A DNA stretch of 64,000 nucleotides from Flaccisagitta enflata (taxonomy: Eukaryota > Chaetognatha > Sagittoidea > Aphragmophora). A model generated the notes under the pieces. The model did not search any database, was not told the DNA's origin, and saw only the letters and a list, made by a program, of their open reading frames with translations. Made by a program: the position numbers and the translations under genes. Of this stretch, positions 1-22,960 are shown piece after piece (the stretch's first letter is position 1; each line of letters opens with the position of its first letter). Where the stretch lies: the NCBI GenBank assembly GCA_965153355.1, contig OZ231126.1, positions 7,936,001-8,000,000 of the forward strand, given 5' to 3'.

Positions 1-248
1 GACAATCTTTCGCTTAGCGGCTTTGACACTTTATCTCTCAAACATCCGACCAGAGTGGTCCACGACTACCAGTATAACAGGAAAATCAAGTGAAAATGAT
101 GTCAATAAATATCCTCTTTTTTCTTATAGATTCTTTTTTTTTTTTATCCTTTGACTCTCTGTCTCTCTGTCTCTCTCCGTCTCATTCATTCTGGCTTTTT
201 TAAGTAGAGATTTCCATCAATGTGGGAGTGTATTTAAAAGAGAGGCAG

Positions 249-371
<123 letters not shown>

Positions 372-573
372 ACAGCAAAAGCGGTATAAGATCGACTTAA
401 GGAAACAAAGAATCTTGGAAGAATAAAAGAGAAGAAGGAGAAGAAAGAGGAAGAAGAAGAGGAGGAGGAGGAGGAAGAGGAACAATCGGTTTTCATGGTG
501 ATTTATCCGTTATCCGTTATCCCATATATCCTATCCGTTACACGGATAGCCGGATCTCGATACCTTATCTCTG

Positions 574-906
574 GGTGTGACATACATCAGAGAATTTTGG
601 GCTGTGTGACGTACATCAGAGAAAACTGGGTGGTGTGACATACATGGGATAATTTTGGGCTGTGTGACATACATTGGAGAAAACTGGGTGGTGTGACATA
701 CATTGGAGAATTCTGGGCTGTGTGACATACATTGGAGAAAACTGGGTGGTGTGACATACATCAGAGAAAACTAGGTGTGACATACATTGGAGAATTCTAG
801 GCTGTGTGACATACATCGGAGAAAACTGGGTGGTGTGACATACATCGAAGAATTCTGGGCTGTGTGACATACATCGGAAAAAACTGGGTGGTGTGACATA
901 CATTAG
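574..906. repeat. 29-bp satellite, left block
   Basis: Tandem 29-bp units of the form GTGTGACATACATCGGAGA plus either ATTCTGGGCT (type 1) or AAACTGGGTG (type 2). The two types tend to alternate, giving a 58-bp dimer. This block is separated from the larger one by a dispersed repeat at 907-1286. Confidence 0.95.
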
Positions 907-1286
907 AGAATTCTATTTTGGGTTGACATGGAATGTTTGAGGGAATGGTCTCAATCAGTGGAAAGGATTTTGATTTTAGGTTGTGGGTTGCATGAACCTT
1001 TTACAATGGGAAGATCAGATGGATGTGTGGTCCAAAACAGCACAATCATCTGGTACTCTTTCTTGTCACTGGTACTTGTAGCAAACAGGTTAGAATTATT
1101 GATTTTTTCCTGGTTGGTTCCTGGTTGGATTGTTGTCTTGAATTATTTCATGATTATGTTGAGATAGACTTAGTTATTTTGAATACTAAGGATAGTTGTG
1201 ATGGGTCCGGATTAAACACCAGTGAGAGCTCCAAAGGCTCTCATCCTTAAGTAAAGTAGGGTTGAGTAGTAGTGTTGTCCAACTTT
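907..1286 (+). repeat. Dispersed repeat R1, copy 1
   Basis: A non-satellite segment starting TTTTGGGTTGACATGGAATG and ending near CCAACTTTCATA. It is closely repeated at 19532-19785 (5' part) and 19068-19350 (3' part), with a diverged copy of the 3' part at 17312-17610. It is probably an interspersed mobile element; no open frame of note and no termini could be fixed. Confidence 0.8.
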
Positions 1287-3170
1287 CATACATCGGAGAA
1301 AACTGGGTGGTGTGATATATATTGGAAAATTCTGGATTGTGTGACATTTATTGGAGAAAACTGGGTGGTGTGACATACATCAGAGAATTCTGGGCTGTGT
1401 GACATACATTGGAGAAAACTAGGTGGTGTGACATACATCGGAGAATTCTGGGCTGTGTGACATACATTGGAGAAAACTGGGTGGTGTGACATACATCAGA
1501 GAATTCTGGGCTGTGTGACATACATTGGAGAAAACTGGGTTGTGTGACATACATTGGAGCATTCTGGGCTGTGTGACATACATTGGAGAAAACTGGGTTG
1601 TGTGACATACATTGGAGCATTCTGGGCTGTGTGACATACATTGGAGAATTCTGGGCTGTTTCACATACACCGGAGAAAACTGGGTGGTGTGACATACATC
1701 GGGGAATTTTGAGCTGTGTGACATACATCGGAGAAAACTGGGCTGTGTGACATACATCGGAGAATTCTGGGCTGTGTGACATACATCGGAGAAAACTGGG
1801 TGGTGTGACATACATCAGAGAATTCTGGGCTATATGACATATATCGAAGAAAACTGGGTAAAGTGACATACATCGGAGAATTCTGGGCTTTGTGACATAC
1901 ATCGGAGAAAACTGGGTTGTGTGACATACATCCGAGCAAACTGGGTTGTGTGACATACATCAGAGAATTCTGGGCTGTGTGACATACATCAGAGAATTCT
2001 GGGCTGTGTGACATATCGGAAAAAACTGGGTTGTGTGACATACATCAGAGAATTCTGGGCTATGTGACATACATCAGAGAATTCTGGGCTGTGTGACATA
2101 CATCAGAGAAAACTGGATTGTGTGACATACATTGGAGAATTCTGGGCTGTGTGATATACATCGGAGAAAACTGGGTGGTGTGACATACATCAGAGAATTC
2201 TGGGCTGCGTGACATACATTGGAGAAAACTGGGTGGTGTGACATACATTGGAGAATTCTGGTCTGTGTGACATACATCGGAGAAAACTGGGTTGTGTGAC
2301 ATACACCGGAGAATTCTGGGCTGTGTGACATACAACGGAGAAAACTGGGTTGTGTGACATACATTGGACCTGGAGAATGTGACAAACATCGAAGAATACT
2401 GGGCTGTGTGACATACATAAGAGAAACCTGGGTGATGTGACATATATTGGAGAATACTGGGCTGTGTGACATACATCGGAAAAAACTGAGTGGTGTGACG
2501 TACATCAGGGAAATTTGGGATGTGTGACATATATCGGGGAAAACTGGGTTGTGTGACGTACATTGGAGAATTCTGGGCTGTGTGACATACATCGGAGAAT
2601 TCTGGGCTGTGTGACATATACGGGAGAAAACTAGGTGGTGTGACTTACATCGGTGAATTTTGGACTGTGTGACATATATCGGAGAAAACTGGGTTGTGTG
2701 ACATACATCGGAGAATTCTGGGCGGTGTGACATACATTAGAAAAAACTGGGTGGTGTGACATACTTTGGAGAATTCTGGGCTGTGTGACACACATTGGAG
2801 AAAACTGGTTGGTGTGACATACATCGGAGAATTCTGGGCTGTGTGACATATCGCAAAAAACTGGGTTGTGTGACATACATCGGAGAATTCTGGGCTGTGT
2901 GACATACATTAGAGAAAACTGGGAGGTGTGACATACATCAGAGAATTCTGGGGTGTGCGACATACATCGGAGAAAACTGGGTTGTGTGACATACATTGGA
3001 GAAAACTGGGTTATGTGACATATATCGTAGAATTCTGGGCTGTGTGACATACATCGGAGAAAACTGGGTTGTGTGACACACATCGGAGAATTCTGGGCTG
3101 TGTGACATACATTGGAAAAAACTAGGTGGTGTGACATACATTGGAGATAACTGAACTGCAAGTGTGACAT
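1287..3170. repeat. 29-bp satellite, main block
   Basis: About 65 tandem 29-bp units of the same two types as at 574-906. The minus strand of a unit has no stop codon, so all three minus frames stay open for hundreds of bases and give the same MSHSPEFSDVCHT-like periodic peptide. The array sits in the PKD2 intron after the exon at 3334-3473. I do not regard the frames as genes. Confidence 0.95.
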
Positions 3171-3333
3171 ACACAAACGGACGAACGCATGCACGAACGA
3201 ACGGAGAAATCTGTGGAACTTTGGTGTTCCACTTTCGTAGAACACAATAAAATTGATATAACTATAATTACACGCTATAATTGGGATAAATATTTTAAAA
3301 CAGCCCCTTCTTTATGATATTGGAAATCGTTAC

Positions 3334-15895
<12,562 letters not shown>

Positions 15896-15905
15896 CTGTG
15901 AGCAA

Positions 15906-16060
15906 AACAAGCGATGAAGAACAAATAAATGATCAATTCTCTCAATGTTGTCTTTACGAATCCCTCCTGGGAACAAAAATGATGATGAAGAACAAATAAA
16001 TGATCAGTTCTCTCAATGTTGTCTTTATGAATCCCTCCTGTGAGCAAAAAAGGCGATGAA
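15906..16060 (-). repeat. Tandem copies of the PKD2 S1-exon 5' edge
   Basis: Copies of the acceptor plus about 55 coding bases (GAGGGATTTGTGAAGACAAC...) lie just upstream of the true exon, spaced about 70 bp. One still reads KTTLRELIIYLFFI. They are stacked directly against the functional exon. Confidence 0.85.
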
Positions 16061-16140
16061 AAACAAATCTCTTAGTCACCACGCGGATCAATACAAAAAA
16101 CGCATTCTTAAATGACCATTTTAGCCCTTTTCTCATTGAT

Positions 16141-16680
16141 TTCAAGTTAAATGCTTTGCATCATTGGAAAGCGTAGCTTTTAAGCTTTCAGGATCAAAAA
16201 GAAAAAAACCTTAATCTTAAGGCGTTTATGCATGGTAAAAAAAAGAGTAAAAATAGTCATAAATCGTTTTCACAATTCTGTAAGAGAAAAAAAAATGCAA
16301 GATAACTAGTGTTTCAATTTGATGAGCTGTAACTTCTAAACCGTTTGAGATACAGACTTGGGATTGGTCTAGAATGAAAGAAAATTCAAAAATCTTCGAA
16401 ATTGTTTTGTCTGAAAAAAGCTATAAAACTTTTTTCAAGCTTTATCATTGGATATAGAAATGACAAACAATTTTCTCAATGATTAGATGTTTTTTATGTG
16501 CTCAAAATAATGGTTGACTTTGAAAGGCTGTAACTTTCAAACGGTTCGAGATACAGACCTGGGATTGGTCTAGATAAAAAGAAAATTAAAAAATCTTCAA
16601 AATTGCTTAAACTAAAAACATTTTTGATAACTTTTTCTGTCTTCTCTATCTATAAATGAAGAGGTGCGTCTTTTTTTTTT
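16141..16680. repeat. About 200-bp diverged direct repeat in intron
   Basis: The stretch GAGATACAGACTTGGGATTG with its flanks near 16345 recurs near 16547 (GAGATACAGACCTGGGATTG). No coding signal seen. Confidence 0.65.
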
Positions 16681-16685
16681 ATTTG

Positions 16686-16905
16686 CGTGGTATCTTTACA
16701 AATCCCTCCTGTGAACAAAACAGGTGATGAAGAATAAATAAATGATCGGTTCTCTCTAAGTTGTCTTTACAAATCTCTCCTGTAAACAGATAAGGCCTTG
16801 AAGAACAAATAAATGATCAATTCTCCTTAAGTTGATTTTACAAATCCCTTCTGTGAACAAATGCAGAAGAGACAAATAAATGATTAATTCTCTCAATGTC
16901 ACGTC
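16686..16905 (-). repeat. Further degenerate copies of the PKD2 S1-exon edge
   Basis: About three more copies (AACAAATAAATGATCAATTC and flanks) about 0.8 kb from the exon, separated from the first group by unrelated sequence. They are more diverged, so the duplications are probably of different age. Confidence 0.75.
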
Positions 16906-16920
16906 TTAACACATCCTGAA

Positions 16921-17027
16921 TAAACAAGGCCGAGTAGGCCGACGCGATAGGTGCGCCGCGCCGGTTCGATTGTGAAAGGTTTGCGTGACCAACCAACACG
17001 ACCGGTTATAGAGGTGCGTTGGCGCCC
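16921..17027 (+). mobile_element. Type II short element (GGTGCG subtype)
   Basis: AACAAGGCCGAGTAGGCCGA head, GGTGCGCCGCG, short CCAACC tract, then GGTTATAGAGGTGCGTTGGC. It has the same layout as the copies at 20701, 23436 and 33117 but diverged. Confidence 0.65.
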
Positions 17028-17904
17028 TTAAATATTTCGTATTGTCAACGTTATCAATATCTTTTTTATGCACTAGTATAGCCAACTGTCAGATATGAGA
17101 GATGATTATTTTAACAGATAGATCTTAAGGACTCGCAGAATACATGAGTCTGCGGCACTACTTAAACCAGACACGCAGGACAATGGGGTCACCGGTGCTC
17201 GCGGAACAGAGCCGCTTTGACATGTATACTAAATGGTATAGGCCTGTCCAACCCTATACTAATGAGGTATGCAGTCAAGCTGATTGTTTTGTCAGGTAAG
17301 CTTTTTGTTTGTCAGTAGTAAAGGATAGTTGTGAGCAATCCGGAGTAAACACCATTGAATGCTTGCAAGGCTTTCATCTAGGGATGTGGAAGCGATTGAC
17401 TGCTTCCAATTTAGAGGATGGGATAGCTACTAGTATTTGAACTGTAAATGGAAGGAAAGGGAGCGGTGGAAGCGGCTTTAAAATCAACCGCTTCCCAATA
17501 CTTTAAAGTATTGTATTGGTATTGTATAGTTGACAAAAATGATATATAGCTCAGGCCTGCTTATAAGGGCAATGTTGTTTCAACTTTCATAAGTGAGTGA
17601 TGATAAGTCATCCACGCTGCCACTCACCGGTTAGCTACAACAATCACATTCAAGCGCGGTGTCTCGGTAGACCCATTCCGCTCGAGATATAGAAATGGAT
17701 GAGGCAGTATTATTTCGCTTGTGACATGATTTTTTCGGTTCTTAATTATGCTTAGTAATCATTTAATTTTAACATTTTAGAACAATAAAAAGTCAGTTTA
17801 TTACTTGTAAGCTCGGTGAGTATAGATTTTATCTCTGGACTTATTTTAAGCAGTGTTTATTCAAATTTCAATATTTGCGATCGAAATCAACGGTAATCTT
17901 AAGT
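17028..17904. other. Non-coding stretch with diverged R1 repeat
   Basis: Nothing coding seen. From about 17312 to 17610 it resembles the 3' part of repeat R1 (GGATAGTTGTGAGCAATCCG ... CAACTTTCATAA). Confidence 0.5.
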
Positions 17905-18290
17905 CAACAAGGCCGGATACACGGGCCAAGACGGTGCGCCGAGCTTTATTAATTCATAGCTATCCCTAGCTCCATCAGACCTATCCCTAGCTCTATCAGA
18001 CCATTCCTAGCTCTATCAGACCTTTCCCGCCGGGCGTTACTAATCCACAGCTATCCCTAGCTCCATTAGACCTATCCCTAGCTCTATCAAACCATTCCTA
18101 GCTCTATCAGACCTATCCCGAGCTCTATCAGGCCTCTCCCGAGCTCTATCAGACCTTTTCCGAGCTCTATCAGACCTATCCCAAGTTCTATCAGACCTAT
18201 CACCAGCTCTATCAGACCTATCCTAAGACATATCCGACCCATCACCAGACCTATCCGACCTATCCCCAGCTCTATAAAACCTAACCGTAG
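17905..18290. repeat. Helentron-like head followed by about 20-bp satellite
   Basis: AACAAGGCCGGATACACGGG at 17910 is the head of the short-element family. It is followed by about 17 tandem units of the CTATCCCTAGCTCTATCAGA type. No hairpin end is seen, so the satellite may be an expanded core. Confidence 0.75.
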
Positions 18291-18305
18291 CTGATTATAT
18301 TAGTA

Positions 18306-19060
18306 TCATTTATGATATATATGATATATATGATATATATGATATGATATGATATATGATATGATATATGATATGATATATGATATGATATATGATATGA
18401 TATATGATATGATATATGATATGATATATGATATGATATATGATATGATATATGATATGATATATGATATATGATATGATATATGATATGATATATGATA
18501 TGATATGATATATGATATGATATGATATGATGATATGATATGATATATGATATATGATATGATATGATATATGATATGATATATGATATGATATATGATA
18601 TGATATATGATATGATATATGATATGATATATGATATGATATATGATGTGATATACAATATGAAATATGATATGATATATGACATGATATAAGATATGAT
18701 ATAAGATATGATATATGATATGATATATGATATGTGATATGATATATGATATGATATGATGTGATATGATATATGATATGATATATGATATGATACATGA
18801 TATGATATATGATATGATATATGATATGATATATGATATGATATATGATATACGGTATATGATATGATATATGATATGATATGATATGATATATGATATG
18901 ATATATGATATGATATATGATATATGATATATGATATGATATGTGATATGATATATGATATATGACATGATATATGATATATGATATATGACATGATATA
19001 TGATATATGACATGATATATGATACATGATATATGATATATGATATATGATATGTGATAT
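18306..19060. repeat. GATATGATATAT satellite
   Basis: About 750 bp of 12-bp and 5-bp units (GATATGATATAT, GATAT). It is nearly self-complementary, so long open frames on the minus strand (poly-ISYHI) have no gene meaning. Confidence 0.95.
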
Positions 19061-19065
19061 ATATA

Positions 19066-19350
19066 TATGATCAGATGGATGTGAGGGACTACGCCTCCAC
19101 AGTTCAGCACAATCATCTGGTACTCTTTCTTGTCAATGGCACTTGTATCAAACAGGTTAGAATTATGGATCTTTTCTTTCTGGTTGGATTGTTGTCTTAA
19201 ATTATTTCATGATAATGCTAAGATAAACTTTGTTATTTTGACTACTAAGGATAGTTGTGATGGGTCCGGATTAAACACCAGTGAGAGCTCCAAAGGCTCC
19301 CATCCTTAAGTAAAGTGGGATTGAGTAGTGATGTTGTCCAACTTTCATAT
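19066..19350 (+). repeat. Dispersed repeat R1, copy 2 (3' part)
   Basis: GATCAGATGGATGTGAGGGA through CCAACTTTCATA, closely matching 1012-1290 apart from a short replaced segment. It directly abuts the GATAT satellite. Confidence 0.8.
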
Positions 19351-19531
19351 ATTTCAGTACCATGGTATAGAATGCCGGCGATCCCATATGGTTGATTCTC
19401 GATTCTTGCCTCTAATGGTATGGTTTTTAACAACATTGCCTTTGAGATCTAGATTATCTTTGGATAGCTACATCATCATTTGGTAATTTGTATGCTATAA
19501 ATAAAAGGGATATGCTAACTACTTTGCATCT

Positions 19532-19785
19532 TTTATTTTGGGTTGACATGGAATGTTTGAGGGAATGGTCTCATTCAGTGGAGAGGGTTTTGATTTTAGG
19601 TTGTGGGTTGCATGAACCTTTTACAATGGGAAGATCAGATGGATGTGAGGGACTACGCCTCCACAGTTCAGCACAATCATCTGGTACTCTTTCTTGTCAA
19701 TGGCACTTGTATCAAACAGGTTAAAAGTATGGATCTTTGCTTTCTGGTTGGATTGTTGTCTTAAATTATTTCATGATAATGCTCA
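19532..19785 (+). repeat. Dispersed repeat R1, copy 3 (5' part)
   Basis: TTTTGGGTTGACATGGAATG through TTCATGATAATGCT, closely matching 910-1160 and 19068-19215. It ends where the hairpin cluster begins. Confidence 0.8.
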
Positions 19786-19794
19786 CTGTAGAAA

Positions 19795-20340
19795 AAGACC
19801 AATGTGGTCGGTTACCGACCACGTTGGATTACCTTGGGTACTTGTTCTAGTAACGTGGTCCTTTACACCTCCTTTACAAATCTTATGTGGATTACCTTTT
19901 CCCCACAAAAAGTGGTCCTTGACGGATTACGCAAAAATTAAAGTGGTTCTTTGTCGCAAAAAGGGCGACGGGAGCCGCTTTAATTTTTTAAAAACAATCG
20001 TGGTCCGTAACGGACCACTTTCATCTTGTAGAAAACCATTTTTGCAAAGAAAGTGGTCCTTTTAACAGACCACACATTTTTTTTTGGGGGCTGGGTCCCA
20101 TATAAAGTGGTCCTTTAAAAGACCATTTATTTCTTATATAGTGGTCCTACGCTAGACCACTTTCTTACTCGATTATGGATGGTACCTAAAAAAGTGGTCC
20201 TTTAAAAGACCATTTATTTCTTATATAGTGGTCCTACGTTAGACCACTTTCTTACTCGATTATGGATGGTACCTAAAAAAGTGGTCCTTTAAAAGACCAT
20301 TTATTTCTTATATAATGGTCCTTTACAAGACCGCATAATT
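19795..20340. repeat. GTGGTC/GACCAC hairpin cluster
   Basis: Many complementary GTGGTC and GACCAC words. Examples are the near-perfect palindromes GTGGTCGGTTACCGACCAC (about 19805) and GTGGTCCGTAACGGACCAC (about 20010). From about 20104 an 87-bp unit repeats about 2.7 times, each holding GTGGTCCTACGTTAGACCAC. Confidence 0.85.
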
Positions 20341-20344
20341 TTTT

Positions 20345-20610
20345 TTTTCGGTCCGTCGGTCGGTTGGTTGGTTGGTTGGTTGGTTGGTTGGTTGGTCAGT
20401 CAGTTGGTTGGTCGATCGGCAGGTTGCTTGGTAGGTGAATCGGTTGGTAAGTCGGTTGGTTGGTCAATCGGTCAGTTGCTTGGTAGGTCAATCGGTTGGT
20501 CTGCTAGCCTGCCGGCCGGTCGGTTAGTGGGTTGGTTGGTTGGTTGGTTGGTGTGTCGGTCTGTTGGTTGGTGGGTCATTTGGTTGTTTAGTCGGTCAGT
20601 TTGTTAGGCG
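20345..20610. repeat. (GGTT)n / GGTC microsatellite
   Basis: Long GGTT run with GGTC variants following the hairpin cluster. Confidence 0.9.
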
Positions 20611-20700
20611 ATATGTTGTTAAAAGCAAAAAAATTACTTTGCTGTTATGGCCAGTAAAAATAAAAGAAAAAATTTTTTAGACTTAAAATTTGATGTAATA

Positions 20701-20847
20701 AAAACAAGGCCAAGTAGGGCAATAAGGTGCAACGTGTGGATCGTCGAACGAATGCGTTACCCAACCAACCAACCAACCAACCAACCAACCAACCAACCAA
20801 TCGACCAACGGTCACAGCCAGTTAAAGAGGTGCTTTGTCTTCCCATA
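20701..20847 (+). mobile_element. Type II short element (AACC core)
   Basis: Head AACAAGGCCAAGTAGGGCAA, GGTGCAACGTGTGGATCGTC, AATGCGTTACC, then (CAAC)n and tail GCCAGTTAAAGAGGTGCTTT. The core microsatellite is about 40 bp. Confidence 0.8.
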
Positions 20848-20879
20848 AAATAATGTAAGTTTTCCTTTGAACCAAAAAG

Positions 20880-22490
20880 TTTGTAAAAAAATTAACCCCA
20901 AAAAAATTAACCCATAAATTTGGTCTGAGTGACCTGCTGTTGTTGTTGAATTATTTTGTGAGTGAGCTGATGTTGTTGCCCAAAAAAAAAAAAAAAAAGT
21001 TGATGATTAAATTCCTGCATTTTTTCTTTCACCCAATTTTCTTTAAAAAAGGAAATTTTAACATAACTTTGAAAGAAAAATTTTTTCATGAAAAAATTTT
21101 CCAAAAAGGAAAAAAATTTTGAAAACAGCTACAGGCTGCTTTTCTTTTTGGGTACTGCACCTAAAAATTTTTTTTTCTTTTTGGAGAGGGTAAAAAAAAA
21201 TTTTCCATCATTTTTGTTTTTACTTCAACTGAAAAAAGGTCATATGCAACAAGTGTACCATCCAGAAAAAAATTTTTTTCCTGTTTAACCAGAAACAATC
21301 GTAAGATTTTGTACCATTCTCGTTTTATTTTCCTTTTTCTTTTGTGGAGACTGCGGTCAGCGGTTTGTTTCTGTGTTTAGTGTGTTTGTGTTTGAGTGTG
21401 TTTGTGTTTGTGTGTGTGTGTGTCTGCGTGTGTGTGTGTGTGTGTGTGTTTGTTGTGTGTATGTGTATGTGTGCGTGCCTGTGCGCGTGTGTTTAAACAT
21501 TTTTTTGTGTTGTTGCTCCAATAACATGGAAAAAGGGAAAAATTGAAACAAAAATTCTTAACTCAGAACCCCCCAATTTTTTATTTGTTTAAGAAGGAGA
21601 AAGGCAAAGATAAGGTAATAAGCCATCATTTATTAAAAAAAAAAAAATTTGAAAAAAAAACAACAAAACGCCAAATTAGCAAATCACAGAGAACCAAGAT
21701 CACAACATATACGCAATGTTTTTAAAAAAAAAAGGAACTTATCCCATTTCTAGTTTAAGGAAGATCGGACGTAAACAAAGCAATTCAGTGTGTGTTAATT
21801 GAAAACGGAACAGAAGGTTCTAATGCTTGCATGATTATGGCACAGATGACGATAAAAGAAAGACAGTATAACGAAGCAGATGTTTTTGGATCATCCATAT
21901 ATATGGATGATAAGGACACCTTGTAATGAAGAAATCAGTTAACTACTCTTTACTATATTGAATAAGAATGTAAACAAGTTCTTTATTCTGTAAAAAAACT
22001 TTTTACCTCTTACTTTCACTTTGAGTTAAAAACCGTGTGTACTTTAAACGAAAACCTGATCGACATTTCTCAAATTTTCTTGTTTGGGGGTGTTGAAATT
22101 GCTCATTTTGACGATAGGGTCATTCCTTTTTTCCTTTTTTTTCCCCCTCACCTGCATGGTAATTGTGTGCTCTTCTCTCCCCCCCACCCAAAAAAAAAAC
22201 GTCTGTATGGGTTTTAATCATCAAACCTAAATAAAACAAATAATACTGATCTGTTTAAACTTAAAAAAAAAAAAAAAAAAAAAAAGAAAATCCTTAAACC
22301 AGAAAGAAACTGTTTAACAAAAATATTTAAGTTTCCCACATTAGGCAGGTGCAAGAAGTAGTATTTAACCATCTCACCTAATATAAAAAAACATTTTTCC
22401 AAAACTTTTTTTTTTTTAATGTTCTTGTTTTTAAACAATTTTAGTCATCAATGTTTAATGATCACTGGTATGACTTCTAGAAACGGCATG
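20880..22490. other. AT-rich region without genes
   Basis: Homopolymer-rich sequence with a (GT)n tract at about 21380-21450 and poly-A at 22263-22285. I see no coding signal, RNA gene or splice pattern. Confidence 0.6.
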
Positions 22491-22496
22491 GTAAAC

Positions 22497-22545
22497 AACA
22501 AGGCCAAGTAGGACAATCATGAGCAAATTGACGCTTCATTGTACA
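22497..22545 (+). mobile_element. Type II short element, head fragment
   Basis: AACAAGGCCAAGTAGGACAA followed by unrelated sequence; truncated. It lies about 60 bp beyond the stop of gene C. Confidence 0.55.
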
Positions 22546-22603
22546 AAGGTTGGCCAAAAAAAAAATTAAAAAAACGCGAAACCGTACATGTCCCAAAACC
22601 TAA

Positions 22604-22960
22604 CTAATCATTCTCTTCTTCCGAGTCAGACTCTTCTTCAGAGTTTGAAGAGGTCAAGGTTGTGTCTTTGCGATTGTTTCTTTCGTCATCGGTTGACAAG
22701 GGGGAAGTCTGCGTGTTCCTCTCTTGTTGCTCGTCCTCGGATTCATCGTTATCATCAGGCGTCATCTCAACCAAAGTTTCGGTCTCGAAACGTAGCTCTT
22801 GAACGACTTTTGATTTTCGGCCTTTGTCTTTGTCTTTGTCTTTTCCGCCTTTGTCTTTGCATTTTCTTCCTTTGTCTTTTGATTTTCTGCCTTTGTCTTT
22901 GTCCGTGGTGGGTCCGCCTATTCCGCGATATCTCACCGTCGAGATCTCGATGTTTGGATC
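22604..22960 (-). CDS. Gene C exon 16, C-terminus
   Basis: Acceptor CATTAG, then DPNIEISTVRYRGIGGP, a Lys/Asp/Gly repeat (KDKGRKSKDKGRKCKDKGG), then an acidic Ser-rich tail ending SDSEEEND and TAG. Confidence 0.68.
   Translation of the reverse strand, partial: DPNIEISTVRYRGIGGPTTDKDKGRKSKDKGRKCKDKGGKDKDKDKGRKSKVVQELRFETETLVEMTPDDNDESEDEQQERNTQTSPLSTDDERNNRKDTTLTSSNSEEESDSEEEND

Noticed and set aside
574-3170. CRISPR-like array
   Set aside because: Units are contiguous with no spacers, and the DNA is clearly from an animal nucleus.
1348-3245. Long minus-strand open frames of 200 or more codons (MSHSPEFSDVCHT repeats)
   Set aside because: They are read from a 29-bp satellite lacking stops in any minus frame; no splice sites, start context or homology.
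18281-19116. Three overlapping minus-strand frames of about 250 codons (poly-ISYH)
   Set aside because: They come from the GATATGATATAT satellite and are open in every frame.
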